From JBBRMG01 sp038230955 (lineage in GTDB: Bacteria > Patescibacteriota > Doudnabacteria > UBA920): 46,077 bases of DNA. Each line of letters starts with the position of its first letter. Position 1 is the first letter of the stretch. A program made the position numbers and the translations under genes. Below are positions 32,955 through 39,903 of the stretch, in pieces. The stretch spans positions 1-46,077 of the forward strand of contig JBBRMG010000007.1 of assembly GCA_038230955.1 (NCBI GenBank). The letters run 5' to 3'. The notes below the pieces were generated by a model. That model ran no database searches. It saw only the letters and a program-made list of their open reading frames with translations, and had not been told where the DNA came from.

Positions 32955-33329
32955 CTAAAAAGTACCCAACGGAGCTTGGTGAATACCGCCATTTGAATTG
33001 TAGTTTGCGGGAGTTGGACTAGGTGAGCTTAAGTTTACCCCACCAGAATCACCTCGGCTCGAAAAACTAGTTGGGTTCGAATCTGTTGGAGAAGCTTCAG
33101 ACGGTGGATTTTCTTTACCTATTCTTTGCAGTTCTCCTGGAGGAACCTCGATGCCCTGAACTGGTCTAGATGCAATCGGCACAGTTTTTACCTTCTTCAG
33201 GCCAAAATAAACACCCAAATCTCCTGTTTTGTTATCTCCATATTGACTACTTATATTAACCAGCGCAAAACAACCTACAAAAAGTACAATCAGGCCAACA
33301 AAAATCGAAATCCTTTTAACTAGTTCCAC
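32955..33329 (-). CDS. Single-pass membrane protein with Pro/Ser-rich extracellular tail
   Basis: 124 residues from the GTG at 33329. A short basic start, one transmembrane helix (ISIFVGLIVLFVGCFALV, about 7-25), then a disordered tail rich in Pro, Ser and Gly. No family recognised. The start is set by a TATAAT at 33339-33344 ending 9 nt upstream of the GTG; the frame could extend to a TTG at 33365, inside that promoter. Divergent from the lipoprotein metalloprotease at 33390. Function unknown. Confidence 0.6.
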   Translation of the reverse strand: MELVKRISIFVGLIVLFVGCFALVNISSQYGDNKTGDLGVYFGLKKVKTVPIASRPVQGIEVPPGELQRIGKENPPSEASPTDSNPTSFSSRGDSGGVNLSSPSPTPANYNSNGGIHQAPLGTF

Positions 33330-33338
33330 TAATTTAAG

Positions 33339-33365
33339 ATTATAATTTAATTGCAGTTCGGTCAA
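33339..33365 (-). promoter_or_regulatory. Promoter of the 124-residue membrane protein
   Basis: TTGACC (33360-33365), a short 15-nt spacer and TATAAT (33339-33344). The -10 of the divergent gene (TACAAT, 33380-33385, plus strand) lies beside it; its -35 is not clear. Confidence 0.45.
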
Positions 33366-33389
33366 CTAAAAAGCTCTGCTACAATAAAC

Positions 33390-34826
33390 ATGATGCCTCG
33401 AAATCCAGAAAGTGATCCTTCTGCCAAGCTAAGAGTCAAAGATCAAATTCCAAAGTTTAATTTCAATTTCGATTTTAAGAAAGCCTTTAAGGTTACATCT
33501 GTTTCTATGGCTCTTGCGGCAATCGGTGCCGGCTGCAAAAGTGCGGAGCAAAAAATCAGCCACGACCTGACACCTACCTCTGTAAACACCGAATTAGCCT
33601 CAAAAACACCACAAGAAGCTACGTCAATTCATCCAGGATCGGTAGATATCCAAATTGATTCCAGTATCGACAGCAATATTTCAAATAGAGGCAAGTCTAT
33701 TGACGTCGATGTACAAGCCATAAAAGACGTGGCCAGTATGGCCCCACTGCCAGACGCGCTAACAGCTGTAATCACAAAAGGTTTTGCCGAACATGCAGAA
33801 CCAGCGAAAGGCAAAATTTATGTGGGTCGTGATCATGTAAGTTTGGAAACAGAAAAGTACGAAATCGCCCACGAAATAGGCCACGTTCTAGACGTCAAAA
33901 ATAATCTGGAATTTTTCAAAAAATACTACACTCCAGAACAGATAAAAATTCTTATGGATTTGCGCGAGCAGGCACTAACAGATCCCACCTGGGGACGCGA
34001 TTACCCCTCTGTCGAAAAAATATTGGCGGATAAAGTGAAAGCGATAACAATCCCCAGGGCTGATTCTACCCTAGATCAGAGATCCTTGGGCAGCGACACA
34101 TACGCAAACGCCGTATGGATAACCGGACGAAAATTTGCAACTAGAGAAGCACCACCGCAGCCTGGCCAGAGCCAAATACCAGAACAACCCAAAGAGGAGC
34201 CAACTTTTAGCCCATTTGACGAGGATCTTAAACCAACCATGGAACTCATAAACCAACTAGCAGCAGAAAGATCAGCGAACCAATATCAATCCTTACAGGA
34301 ATTTGTATATGCCAATTCTCAACAAGTAGATCAAATTCTCAATAGTTCCGAAATAGGTAAATTTGCCGCCAAAAAGTTTTACTTTTACCTAGAAAAGGGC
34401 GTTTTCTCACCTGAAAATACTATCTGGGGAGTACAAAATCCTCCTCAGGCCTTAATCTTTGGGAGATATCAAAGTGATTGGTTTAAATCGATGCAATTTT
34501 ATATCCAACTTGTTGCCAATGAACAGTACTCATACGGTGAACTAAAAGATTGGCTCTCAACACAATCTTTTGAGAAACAAATATATGTGCCGAATAGCTT
34601 CGAATTTCTAAAAGATCTTGCAGATTCCGAAAAATTTCCTGAAATCATCAAGAATGATATCTATGGCCAAGTTTCCACCTCTGTTAGACCTTACTTAGAA
34701 AAGATGAACGAATTTAATATCGCAAATGGGAATTCCAAAGACGAGTCCACTCTTGCACCATGGCAAAGAAGATACAATCAGTTTAACCAAGAACATGGAC
34801 TTGTGGACTTACCTAGCGAGACCTAG
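33390..34826 (+). CDS. Putative zinc-metalloprotease lipoprotein
   Basis: 478 residues and one of two plus-strand genes. An N-terminal tail of about 30 residues, a hydrophobic segment and a lipobox-like IGAGC (Cys49), so probably an exported lipoprotein. The zincin motif HEIGHVLD lies at 161-168 within EKYEIAHEIGHVLDVKNN; a third ligand was not identified, so the clan is unknown. The rest (180-478) is alpha-helical and hydrophilic, with Gln/Asn-rich stretches, and was not recognised. ATG at 33390 follows TACAAT (33380-33385) after 4 nt, a leaderless arrangement. It overlaps the convergent small gene by 14 nt. Surface metallopeptidase is inferred from the motif alone. Confidence 0.72.
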   Translation: MMPRNPESDPSAKLRVKDQIPKFNFNFDFKKAFKVTSVSMALAAIGAGCKSAEQKISHDLTPTSVNTELASKTPQEATSIHPGSVDIQIDSSIDSNISNRGKSIDVDVQAIKDVASMAPLPDALTAVITKGFAEHAEPAKGKIYVGRDHVSLETEKYEIAHEIGHVLDVKNNLEFFKKYYTPEQIKILMDLREQALTDPTWGRDYPSVEKILADKVKAITIPRADSTLDQRSLGSDTYANAVWITGRKFATREAPPQPGQSQIPEQPKEEPTFSPFDEDLKPTMELINQLAAERSANQYQSLQEFVYANSQQVDQILNSSEIGKFAAKKFYFYLEKGVFSPENTIWGVQNPPQALIFGRYQSDWFKSMQFYIQLVANEQYSYGELKDWLSTQSFEKQIYVPNSFEFLKDLADSEKFPEIIKNDIYGQVSTSVRPYLEKMNEFNIANGNSKDESTLAPWQRRYNQFNQEHGLVDLPSET

Positions 34827-35028
34827 CGTTAGCCGTAGGCTCCGGGGTTGGAAAAGTACCTATTGTTCCTTTTAAATTTGTTTGTGGCCCAACTTGTTTA
34901 ATTCGGGTGTCAACCGGCCCTTGCTTTTTGACCAAAAAAATAGCAATCAAAATCAAGAGCAGAACAAACGCCAAAACATGCAGAAAAACGATATGTTCAG
35001 CTGTATCTCCTCGAAAAAATTTCCTCAT
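34813..35028 (-). CDS. 71-residue single-pass membrane protein
   Basis: A basic start (MRKFFRGDTAEH), a helix (IVFLHVLAFVLLLILIAIFLV) and a short extracellular tail with TPEPTAN. Same plan as the proteins at 37834 and 32708. Its ATG follows the TAA of the large transglycosylase-like gene after 2 nt, so the two are probably cotranscribed. Function unknown. The gene overlaps the convergent gene at 34826 by 14 nt. Confidence 0.65.
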   Translation of the reverse strand: MRKFFRGDTAEHIVFLHVLAFVLLLILIAIFLVKKQGPVDTRIKQVGPQTNLKGTIGTFPTPEPTANARSR

Positions 35029-35030
35029 TA

Positions 35031-37781
35031 TTAATAGTTTACTTGATATTTATCTTGATGCCAAATCCATGAGCAGTTTGGCCACTTATTCATTGCAGTC
35101 AGACGTCCCGTCGTTGGATTATAAGGGTCATTAGGATCGCTGTTGCGGATTTGGGAAATTACTGCGGTGACCTGACTAAAAGCCGAATAAATATCCGTAT
35201 TCGCTGGCAAACCAGCCTCACCAACTGCTGAAACCCAACTACCTGGTTTATATTGATACAAACCGTAATCAGGTGGGTTCTCAGTGTAATTAACTGCATA
35301 TGGATTCCAGGTGCTTTCACAGCCTGCCAAACCATATAAGAAAGGTGCTAACTCAGTACTTACCAAAGCATGACTTCCGTTCCCCGGAGGCAAATCTTCA
35401 AAAACATTAACCCCCACGCCAAAAACATAATCTCGAATTTCCGCTTGGACAGCTCCAACACCATTACTACATGCGGCTACGTAAAAATTGGACATTGAAG
35501 GATCTGTTGGCAGAAAGTGCTGAGAACCATTCCAAAGCCTCCACTGATATTGCCTGCCTGGAAATATTGTGTAGAAACCCTTTGTAAAACCATAACCACT
35601 AGTTTTTGTATCGTTTTTGACAAATTTATTGTTCCATGTTTGGAAATTATCCCAAGAAAAGTCTATCCAATAATCTCCCTGACCTTGCCATGAGAAAACT
35701 ACATCGCCAGTTGGCCTGTCTGAGCAATGGTCAGTTCCCCACCTTAAATTACTTGGAGTAGAAGCACCGGCTACTTGACCAAAATTGTTATTCAAATTGA
35801 AAGCCGCAGTTCCACATTTTTTACCTTGGTATTTGGCAATAATGCCGAGGTCGGTTGAGGTGATAGTACCGCTAGCATTCATGTCGTATCGTTTTGCATA
35901 ATTTGAGGGATTAAAGTGGGCAGCAGCAAGGTCCAAATCTGTTTGGTTAACAACTCCGTCATCATTAACATCTGGCGGCCATGCACCCGGCCCACAAGCA
36001 CGGTTTGGATCTGTACCAATATAGGTTTCAACGCTGTCTGTAAATCCGTCATGATCTGTGTCCGCTGTAGCAATAGCACAGGTAGGAACGGGTCCAATTT
36101 TCAAGCTTTTGCCCAGCAAATCGTATCCACTGCTCACCCCGTTGGTGGTCGCACTTACAGCTAAGTAATAGGTAGTATTGGCACCCATTGATAAATTGCC
36201 GTTGGAGACCCAAGTTACTCTAGAATTATTACCGTTATTCCATAAACCGGTTCCGCTCACACTGTTTTGAAGACTGGTCTTTATTGCGTAATCTCCATTT
36301 GTTGGGTGATCATAAGTTAGTCTTGCTGTGTAACTGGAAGCGCCAGTCGAAACTGTCCAGTTGAAGGCAATGTCGCCACCAAACCTCTGGCCCGTATTGA
36401 GACAGTTTGGCAACCCCACTACTCCCGTAGGTGTTGGCACAGAGCCGCCTGAATTTGTTCCGCAGATTGGAACTGGCCCAATCTTAAAACTCTTTCCTAC
36501 TAGGTCATACTTGCCAATGGAATTTGCACCAGAGGCACTAACAGCCAAGTAATATGTTACTCCGGCATCCAGAAACAAATTACCATTGTTAACCCATGCG
36601 ACGTTAGGATTATTTCCACTATTCCACGAAGCGGTACCGCTAGCGAAGTTTTGAGGAACTACTTTAATTGCGTAGTCGCCATTGGTCGCATGATCAAATG
36701 TTAACCTTGCCGTATAACTTGTTGCTCCTGCACTTGTTGTCCAGTTAAAAGCTAATTCTCCGCCAAACTTTTGCCCCTGATTGACGCAAGTTGGCAAGGC
36801 AGAAACACCAGTTGGCGTCGGTATGTCCAAAGCTGGCACGGAAGGGGCGCAGGCGACTGTCGTTCCAAATGATTGAGCAAGCGCAAGGTATGTTCGTCCA
36901 TCGCTCGTTGTACCCCTAATTCTCCATAAATACGATTTACCATTTATAAAACCTTTCAGGTCATAACTCGAAGCACTTGTAGATATTGGAATGGTCTGGA
37001 TTGTACCAGGTTGGCTGAAATCTTTCGAGTAGGTTATTTCTATAAAGTTTGAACTAAAGTTTCCCTGCGAAGGCAACCAAGTAAAGTGCACCATGACATT
37101 ATTAGGTTCTGGATCCGTGTTACAACTTGGTGTCGCAGATAAAACTACGGGCTTTTTGCTTGCGGTAAAAGTAACTGGGTTTGATATTTCGGCCAGCCCA
37201 AATATAACTACCGCACGATAAGTTCCTGCGTCCAAATTGCCAAATGTGTAAGTATTTTGCCCATTGGGAATAGCACCACTGTCGTAGACTTTTCCCGTTT
37301 GTTGATTTTTAGCAACTAAACCAATCGATCCATTTGATGTTCCAAAAGTAAAAGTGGCCGAATCGAGGTTTACTGTCGGATTGTTGAGAAGCCATGGGAT
37401 CGTAAAGTAAACTCGGTTCGAAATTTCTGTATATCCAAATGCTAACAAAACAGCCGAATAATTTGCTGGCGCACCCTCCCAAGATATAGAAGAAACACCA
37501 TTGGCAATTGCTCCAGAATCGTACGCAACTGTGTTTGTGTCAGTATTCAAAACAACAAGTGCAAAGTTGCTATTTCCAGCAGGGTTAAAGTTAAAAGTAA
37601 TGTGAGACCCGGACTGAGAACCCGACAATGTCCAGCCAGCGGCCCTAGCTTGAGTACCACCCACAACCAAACGGACAACTAAACAAAAAATTGCAATTAC
37701 GACAATTGATTCGACTAAAACGAGTTCAAATGAAAAAAGAGGAGAAAAGTTCCTCAACGTTTCGTAACGAAGATGTTTCAT
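35031..37781 (-). CDS. Dockerin protein with tandem repeat domains and lysozyme/transglycosylase-like C-terminus
   Basis: 916 residues. Leader with FSFELVLVESIVVIAIF (helix, about 17-40), then two short Ig-like domains, an Fn3-like domain, and two nearly identical repeats of about 120 residues (PTPTGVSALPTCVNQGQKFGG and PTPTGVVGLPNCLNTGQRFGG onward). A TSP3-like segment (DTDHDGFTD, GTDPNRACG) and a dockerin (DVNDDGVVNQTDL, DMNASGTITSTDL) lie near 550-640. The C-terminal about 150 residues contain LAGCESTWNPYAVN and DYGLYQYKPGSW, the catalytic-Glu and substrate blocks of lysozyme-like lytic transglycosylases. It probably acts on peptidoglycan (inference). The dockerin is internal, not terminal. 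A hairpin lies just before the ATG. Confidence 0.8.
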   Translation of the reverse strand: MKHLRYETLRNFSPLFSFELVLVESIVVIAIFCLVVRLVVGGTQARAAGWTLSGSQSGSHITFNFNPAGNSNFALVVLNTDTNTVAYDSGAIANGVSSISWEGAPANYSAVLLAFGYTEISNRVYFTIPWLLNNPTVNLDSATFTFGTSNGSIGLVAKNQQTGKVYDSGAIPNGQNTYTFGNLDAGTYRAVVIFGLAEISNPVTFTASKKPVVLSATPSCNTDPEPNNVMVHFTWLPSQGNFSSNFIEITYSKDFSQPGTIQTIPISTSASSYDLKGFINGKSYLWRIRGTTSDGRTYLALAQSFGTTVACAPSVPALDIPTPTGVSALPTCVNQGQKFGGELAFNWTTSAGATSYTARLTFDHATNGDYAIKVVPQNFASGTASWNSGNNPNVAWVNNGNLFLDAGVTYYLAVSASGANSIGKYDLVGKSFKIGPVPICGTNSGGSVPTPTGVVGLPNCLNTGQRFGGDIAFNWTVSTGASSYTARLTYDHPTNGDYAIKTSLQNSVSGTGLWNNGNNSRVTWVSNGNLSMGANTTYYLAVSATTNGVSSGYDLLGKSLKIGPVPTCAIATADTDHDGFTDSVETYIGTDPNRACGPGAWPPDVNDDGVVNQTDLDLAAAHFNPSNYAKRYDMNASGTITSTDLGIIAKYQGKKCGTAAFNLNNNFGQVAGASTPSNLRWGTDHCSDRPTGDVVFSWQGQGDYWIDFSWDNFQTWNNKFVKNDTKTSGYGFTKGFYTIFPGRQYQWRLWNGSQHFLPTDPSMSNFYVAACSNGVGAVQAEIRDYVFGVGVNVFEDLPPGNGSHALVSTELAPFLYGLAGCESTWNPYAVNYTENPPDYGLYQYKPGSWVSAVGEAGLPANTDIYSAFSQVTAVISQIRNSDPNDPYNPTTGRLTAMNKWPNCSWIWHQDKYQVNY

Positions 37782-37833
37782 TGGCAGGCTATATATTCAG
37801 CCTACTGCCAAAAGATGATAACTGTCAAGGAAT

Positions 37834-37983
37834 TTATTGAGTACCTGTCGTCGAAGGCATGTTTTTCAATTCGACGGTTTTATCTCCCCCAAAAAGGTTT
37901 TTGGCAACAATTAAAACAACCATCAATAAAAAGGCAATTACCAAAACGTGGAGAATCAAGTAATATCTTCGTTTAACGTTCAT
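37834..37983 (-). CDS. 49-residue single-pass membrane protein
   Basis: Found by translation: MNVKRRYYLILHVLVIAFLL, the rest of a hydrophobic helix (MVVLIVA), then a short polar tail (KNLFGGDKTVELKNMPSTTG). Its ATG overlaps the TGA of the upstream 130-residue gene (ATGA), which makes it a convincing real gene. Its stop lies 50 nt before the start of the transglycosylase-like gene at 37781. No family recognised. Confidence 0.7.
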   Translation of the reverse strand: MNVKRRYYLILHVLVIAFLLMVVLIVAKNLFGGDKTVELKNMPSTTGTQ

Positions 37984-38372
37984 AATTTAAATTTAACATA
38001 ATTGGAAACTTGTTTTCCGTTATAATATATAAAGGCCTTGTAATTAGCCGGATAACCACTCCACGTAAAAGTTTTTGTGCCCACATCCAGCCAACCTGTA
38101 TTGAAAGCCACATCCCCCGTTTGCTCACTCCTAATAACTACCGAACTGTAGCCATTCATGGCAGGGTCGAAATTAAAAACAACCGCTCCCCCCACTACTT
38201 CTCCGCTAAGTTTCCAAGCGTCCTTATTAACCAGACGACCCGCATAACCGACTGTCACCAGCAATATAAAGACCCCAACTACTACTGCGCATTCAACAAG
38301 CAAAATTTCAAAAGAGAATAAGATTGGCGGCAATGGCTTAAATTGTTTTTTAGGCTGAGTTTCGTCTTGCAT
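37980..38372 (-). CDS. 130-residue membrane protein related to the N-terminus of the transglycosylase-like protein
   Basis: N-terminal leader with PILFSFEILLVECAVVVGVFILLV (helix), then a single Ig-like domain (WKLSGEVVGGAVVFNFDPA, SSVVIRSEQTGDVAF, KTFTWSGYPANYKAFIYYN). Both the leader and domain resemble residues 15-120 of the protein at 35031 (GWTLSGSQSGSHITFNFNP, ISWEGAPANYSAVLLAFG), so the two are related by duplication. TATTAT (38379-38384) lies 6 nt upstream of the ATG, so the mRNA may be leaderless. Coupled by ATGA to the 49-residue protein. Probably a surface accessory protein. Confidence 0.72.
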   Translation of the reverse strand: MQDETQPKKQFKPLPPILFSFEILLVECAVVVGVFILLVTVGYAGRLVNKDAWKLSGEVVGGAVVFNFDPAMNGYSSVVIRSEQTGDVAFNTGWLDVGTKTFTWSGYPANYKAFIYYNGKQVSNYVKFKL

Positions 38373-38488
38373 TTTTCTATAATAACAAATTTACAAAAAG
38401 AGGTTTTAGTAGGTCTTTCCTTTTTTGGTTAATATGCTATTTGAAATTCCAAAGCTATAAATTGTTTTATAGGTCTTTTTACTATCAC

Positions 38489-38959
38489 TCAAAATCTTTG
38501 TCTGCCAGCCAATATTTGTTTGCGATATCCTGCCAGCCACTTTTTATAAATTGGAATCAAATCTTGCGCGTTTCTTTCTTTTAACTCTTGATTAATAACA
38601 CCCCCATGATGCGGAAACTTAAACATTCGCCTATTCATACTCGAAAAGCCATGAGCGTAATGGCACAGCTCATGCGCCAGGGTGTATTGCACAACTCCAA
38701 CAGGAACGGAATCATCTTGAAACATAGAAGTAATAGTAATTAAGCTTTTTTGAGGCCGATCACCAATTCTGATCAAACGATTAATTACCCCCTCCTGGGG
38801 CTTTTTGATACTTCTATAACTAACCAGCCTTATAGATCCAAAACGAAATTTGGCGTTTCTACCCCACTTAACTCCAATTGGATTAGTAATTTCAACGTTT
38901 GAAAAATATTTTTTGAGAAGAATTTGTAGCTGATCCTCAAGCCAGGCATGATCACGCAT
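38489..38959 (-). CDS. SprT-like zinc metallopeptidase
   Basis: 156 residues, no signal peptide. The zinc site is HELCHYAHG, with catalytic Glu and two His, and a further His pair in FPHHGG that could give the third ligand. Spacing and the surrounding QYTLAHELCH block resemble SprT/SprT-like zincins, which in other organisms act near DNA-protein crosslinks or in proteostasis; here the role is unknown and probably cytoplasmic. A promoter at 38967-38995 ends 7 nt before the ATG. Confidence 0.8.
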   Translation of the reverse strand: MRDHAWLEDQLQILLKKYFSNVEITNPIGVKWGRNAKFRFGSIRLVSYRSIKKPQEGVINRLIRIGDRPQKSLITITSMFQDDSVPVGVVQYTLAHELCHYAHGFSSMNRRMFKFPHHGGVINQELKERNAQDLIPIYKKWLAGYRKQILAGRQRF

Positions 38960-38966
38960 TAATAGA

Positions 38967-38995
38967 ATTTTAATGCGACCCAGTTAAATAATCAA
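38967..38995 (-). promoter_or_regulatory. Leaderless promoter of the SprT-like gene
   Basis: TTGATT (38990-38995), a 17-nt spacer and TAAAAT (38967-38972). The ATG at 38959 begins 7 nt after the -10. Confidence 0.6.
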
Positions 38996-38997
38996 AC

Positions 38998-39582
38998 TTA
39001 CTTCTTTAAGTCTATATAACAAGCTTTGTCGGGAAATTTTGTTCGGTCGAAGTTTGTAGAGCTAGAAAATACGGCGGTTTTAGAGTCTTTCGGATTTTCA
39101 AAAGTAAACCATTCACGGGTACTATCTGCGGACATGGGCTTAGAAGGATCATTGCCATTGACAACCGCAGCTCGAGGTATTGTTACTCCCTTTGACAAAT
39201 TCCCAATAAGGGAACCGGGGTCTGCATCGATTTCAGCCGATGAGTTGGGTTTATCTCTCATTTTGGCACCATCCTCGATTACCACCAAATCATGGGCTAA
39301 ACAATCTTCAGGTAAATTCGTAAGGGCTGTCTTGGCGACAACTTGTTCTTCTGTTGGCGATTGGAGTCTGTTATTTAAAGCCAAACTTACTAAAAGCGCA
39401 GCAGATCCGAAAAAGCCTGCCAAACCTGCAGCACGCATTGAGTTTCTTCTCGATCTTGCAGCTTGCTGTTTGCTTAGAGCATGAGCCCTGAGTAAGCTTT
39501 GCTCTACCGGATTATCATTGTTTGCCGGATGAGATAAACGGTTAGATGTATCAAGACTTTCGTTTCGCTCGAATTGGCTCAT
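38998..39582 (-). CDS. Single-pass membrane protein with SH3-like extracellular domain
   Basis: 194 residues. A hydrophilic cytoplasmic region of about 48 residues (rich in Asn, Ser, Arg), a transmembrane helix (RAAGLAGFFGSAALLVSLAL, about 50-70), and an extracellular domain of about 110 residues with GAKMRDKPNSS and REWFTFENPKDSKTA. The 'MRDKPN...' start resembles bacterial SH3 domains (consensus 'LNVRSGPS'), but this is a weak match. Two Cys in the domain could form a disulfide. Strong leaderless-type promoter at 39591-39619. Function unknown. Confidence 0.65.
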   Translation of the reverse strand: MSQFERNESLDTSNRLSHPANNDNPVEQSLLRAHALSKQQAARSRRNSMRAAGLAGFFGSAALLVSLALNNRLQSPTEEQVVAKTALTNLPEDCLAHDLVVIEDGAKMRDKPNSSAEIDADPGSLIGNLSKGVTIPRAAVVNGNDPSKPMSADSTREWFTFENPKDSKTAVFSSSTNFDRTKFPDKACYIDLKK

Positions 39583-39590
39583 TATTATGT

Positions 39591-39619
39591 ATTATAGGTT
39601 ATTATTTACGCAGAGTCAA
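39591..39619 (-). promoter_or_regulatory. Leaderless promoter of the SH3-like membrane protein
   Basis: TTGACT (39614-39619), a 17-nt spacer and consensus TATAAT (39591-39596). The ATG at 39582 begins 8 nt after the -10. It lies directly downstream of the atp operon. Confidence 0.7.
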
Positions 39620-39629
39620 CTGTTCAGTG

Positions 39630-39902
39630 CTAATAATCCACGAACACTTTAACAATATTATTTGAAACATCAACAACCCCTTTTTGAACGTTAAACTCCA
39701 AAGGTCTTCCGTTTTCATCAACAGCTGTAATGTTTCCCGTAGCCACGGTCACAAAATTCTCGTGCATAGGCAATATGTCAAAAGGCCCACGCTCATTAAC
39801 AGAAGATACACTACGCACATAGCCTAGGTAATTTAAGTAACTTTTGTAGTTAGGGGGAAATATAGCCAAATAAATCAAATTTTGCCTAGCTGCTACTTCC
39901 AT
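39630..39902 (-). CDS. atpC: ATP synthase epsilon subunit, short form
   Basis: 90 residues: the N-terminal beta-sandwich of F1 epsilon, with NERGPFDILPMHENFVT and FNVQKGVVDVSNNIVKVFV. The usual C-terminal two-helix hairpin (about 45-50 residues in ordinary bacterial epsilon), which can inhibit ATP hydrolysis, is absent. Some bacteria naturally carry short epsilon subunits. The ATG follows the atpD stop after one base, so expression is coupled. Last gene of the atp operon. Confidence 0.9.
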   Translation of the reverse strand: MEVAARQNLIYLAIFPPNYKSYLNYLGYVRSVSSVNERGPFDILPMHENFVTVATGNITAVDENGRPLEFNVQKGVVDVSNNIVKVFVDY

Positions 39903-39903
39903 T

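Noticed and set aside
37980..38372. Possible cohesin partner for the dockerins
   Set aside because: The domain resembles the Ig-like modules of the neighbouring protein, and no cohesin-type motif could be recognised.
38406..38492. 28-residue minus-strand frame (TTG start) after the SprT-like gene, ending SILTKKGKTY
   Set aside because: Composition looks protein-like, and it could be a frameshifted tail or tiny gene, but nothing else supports it.
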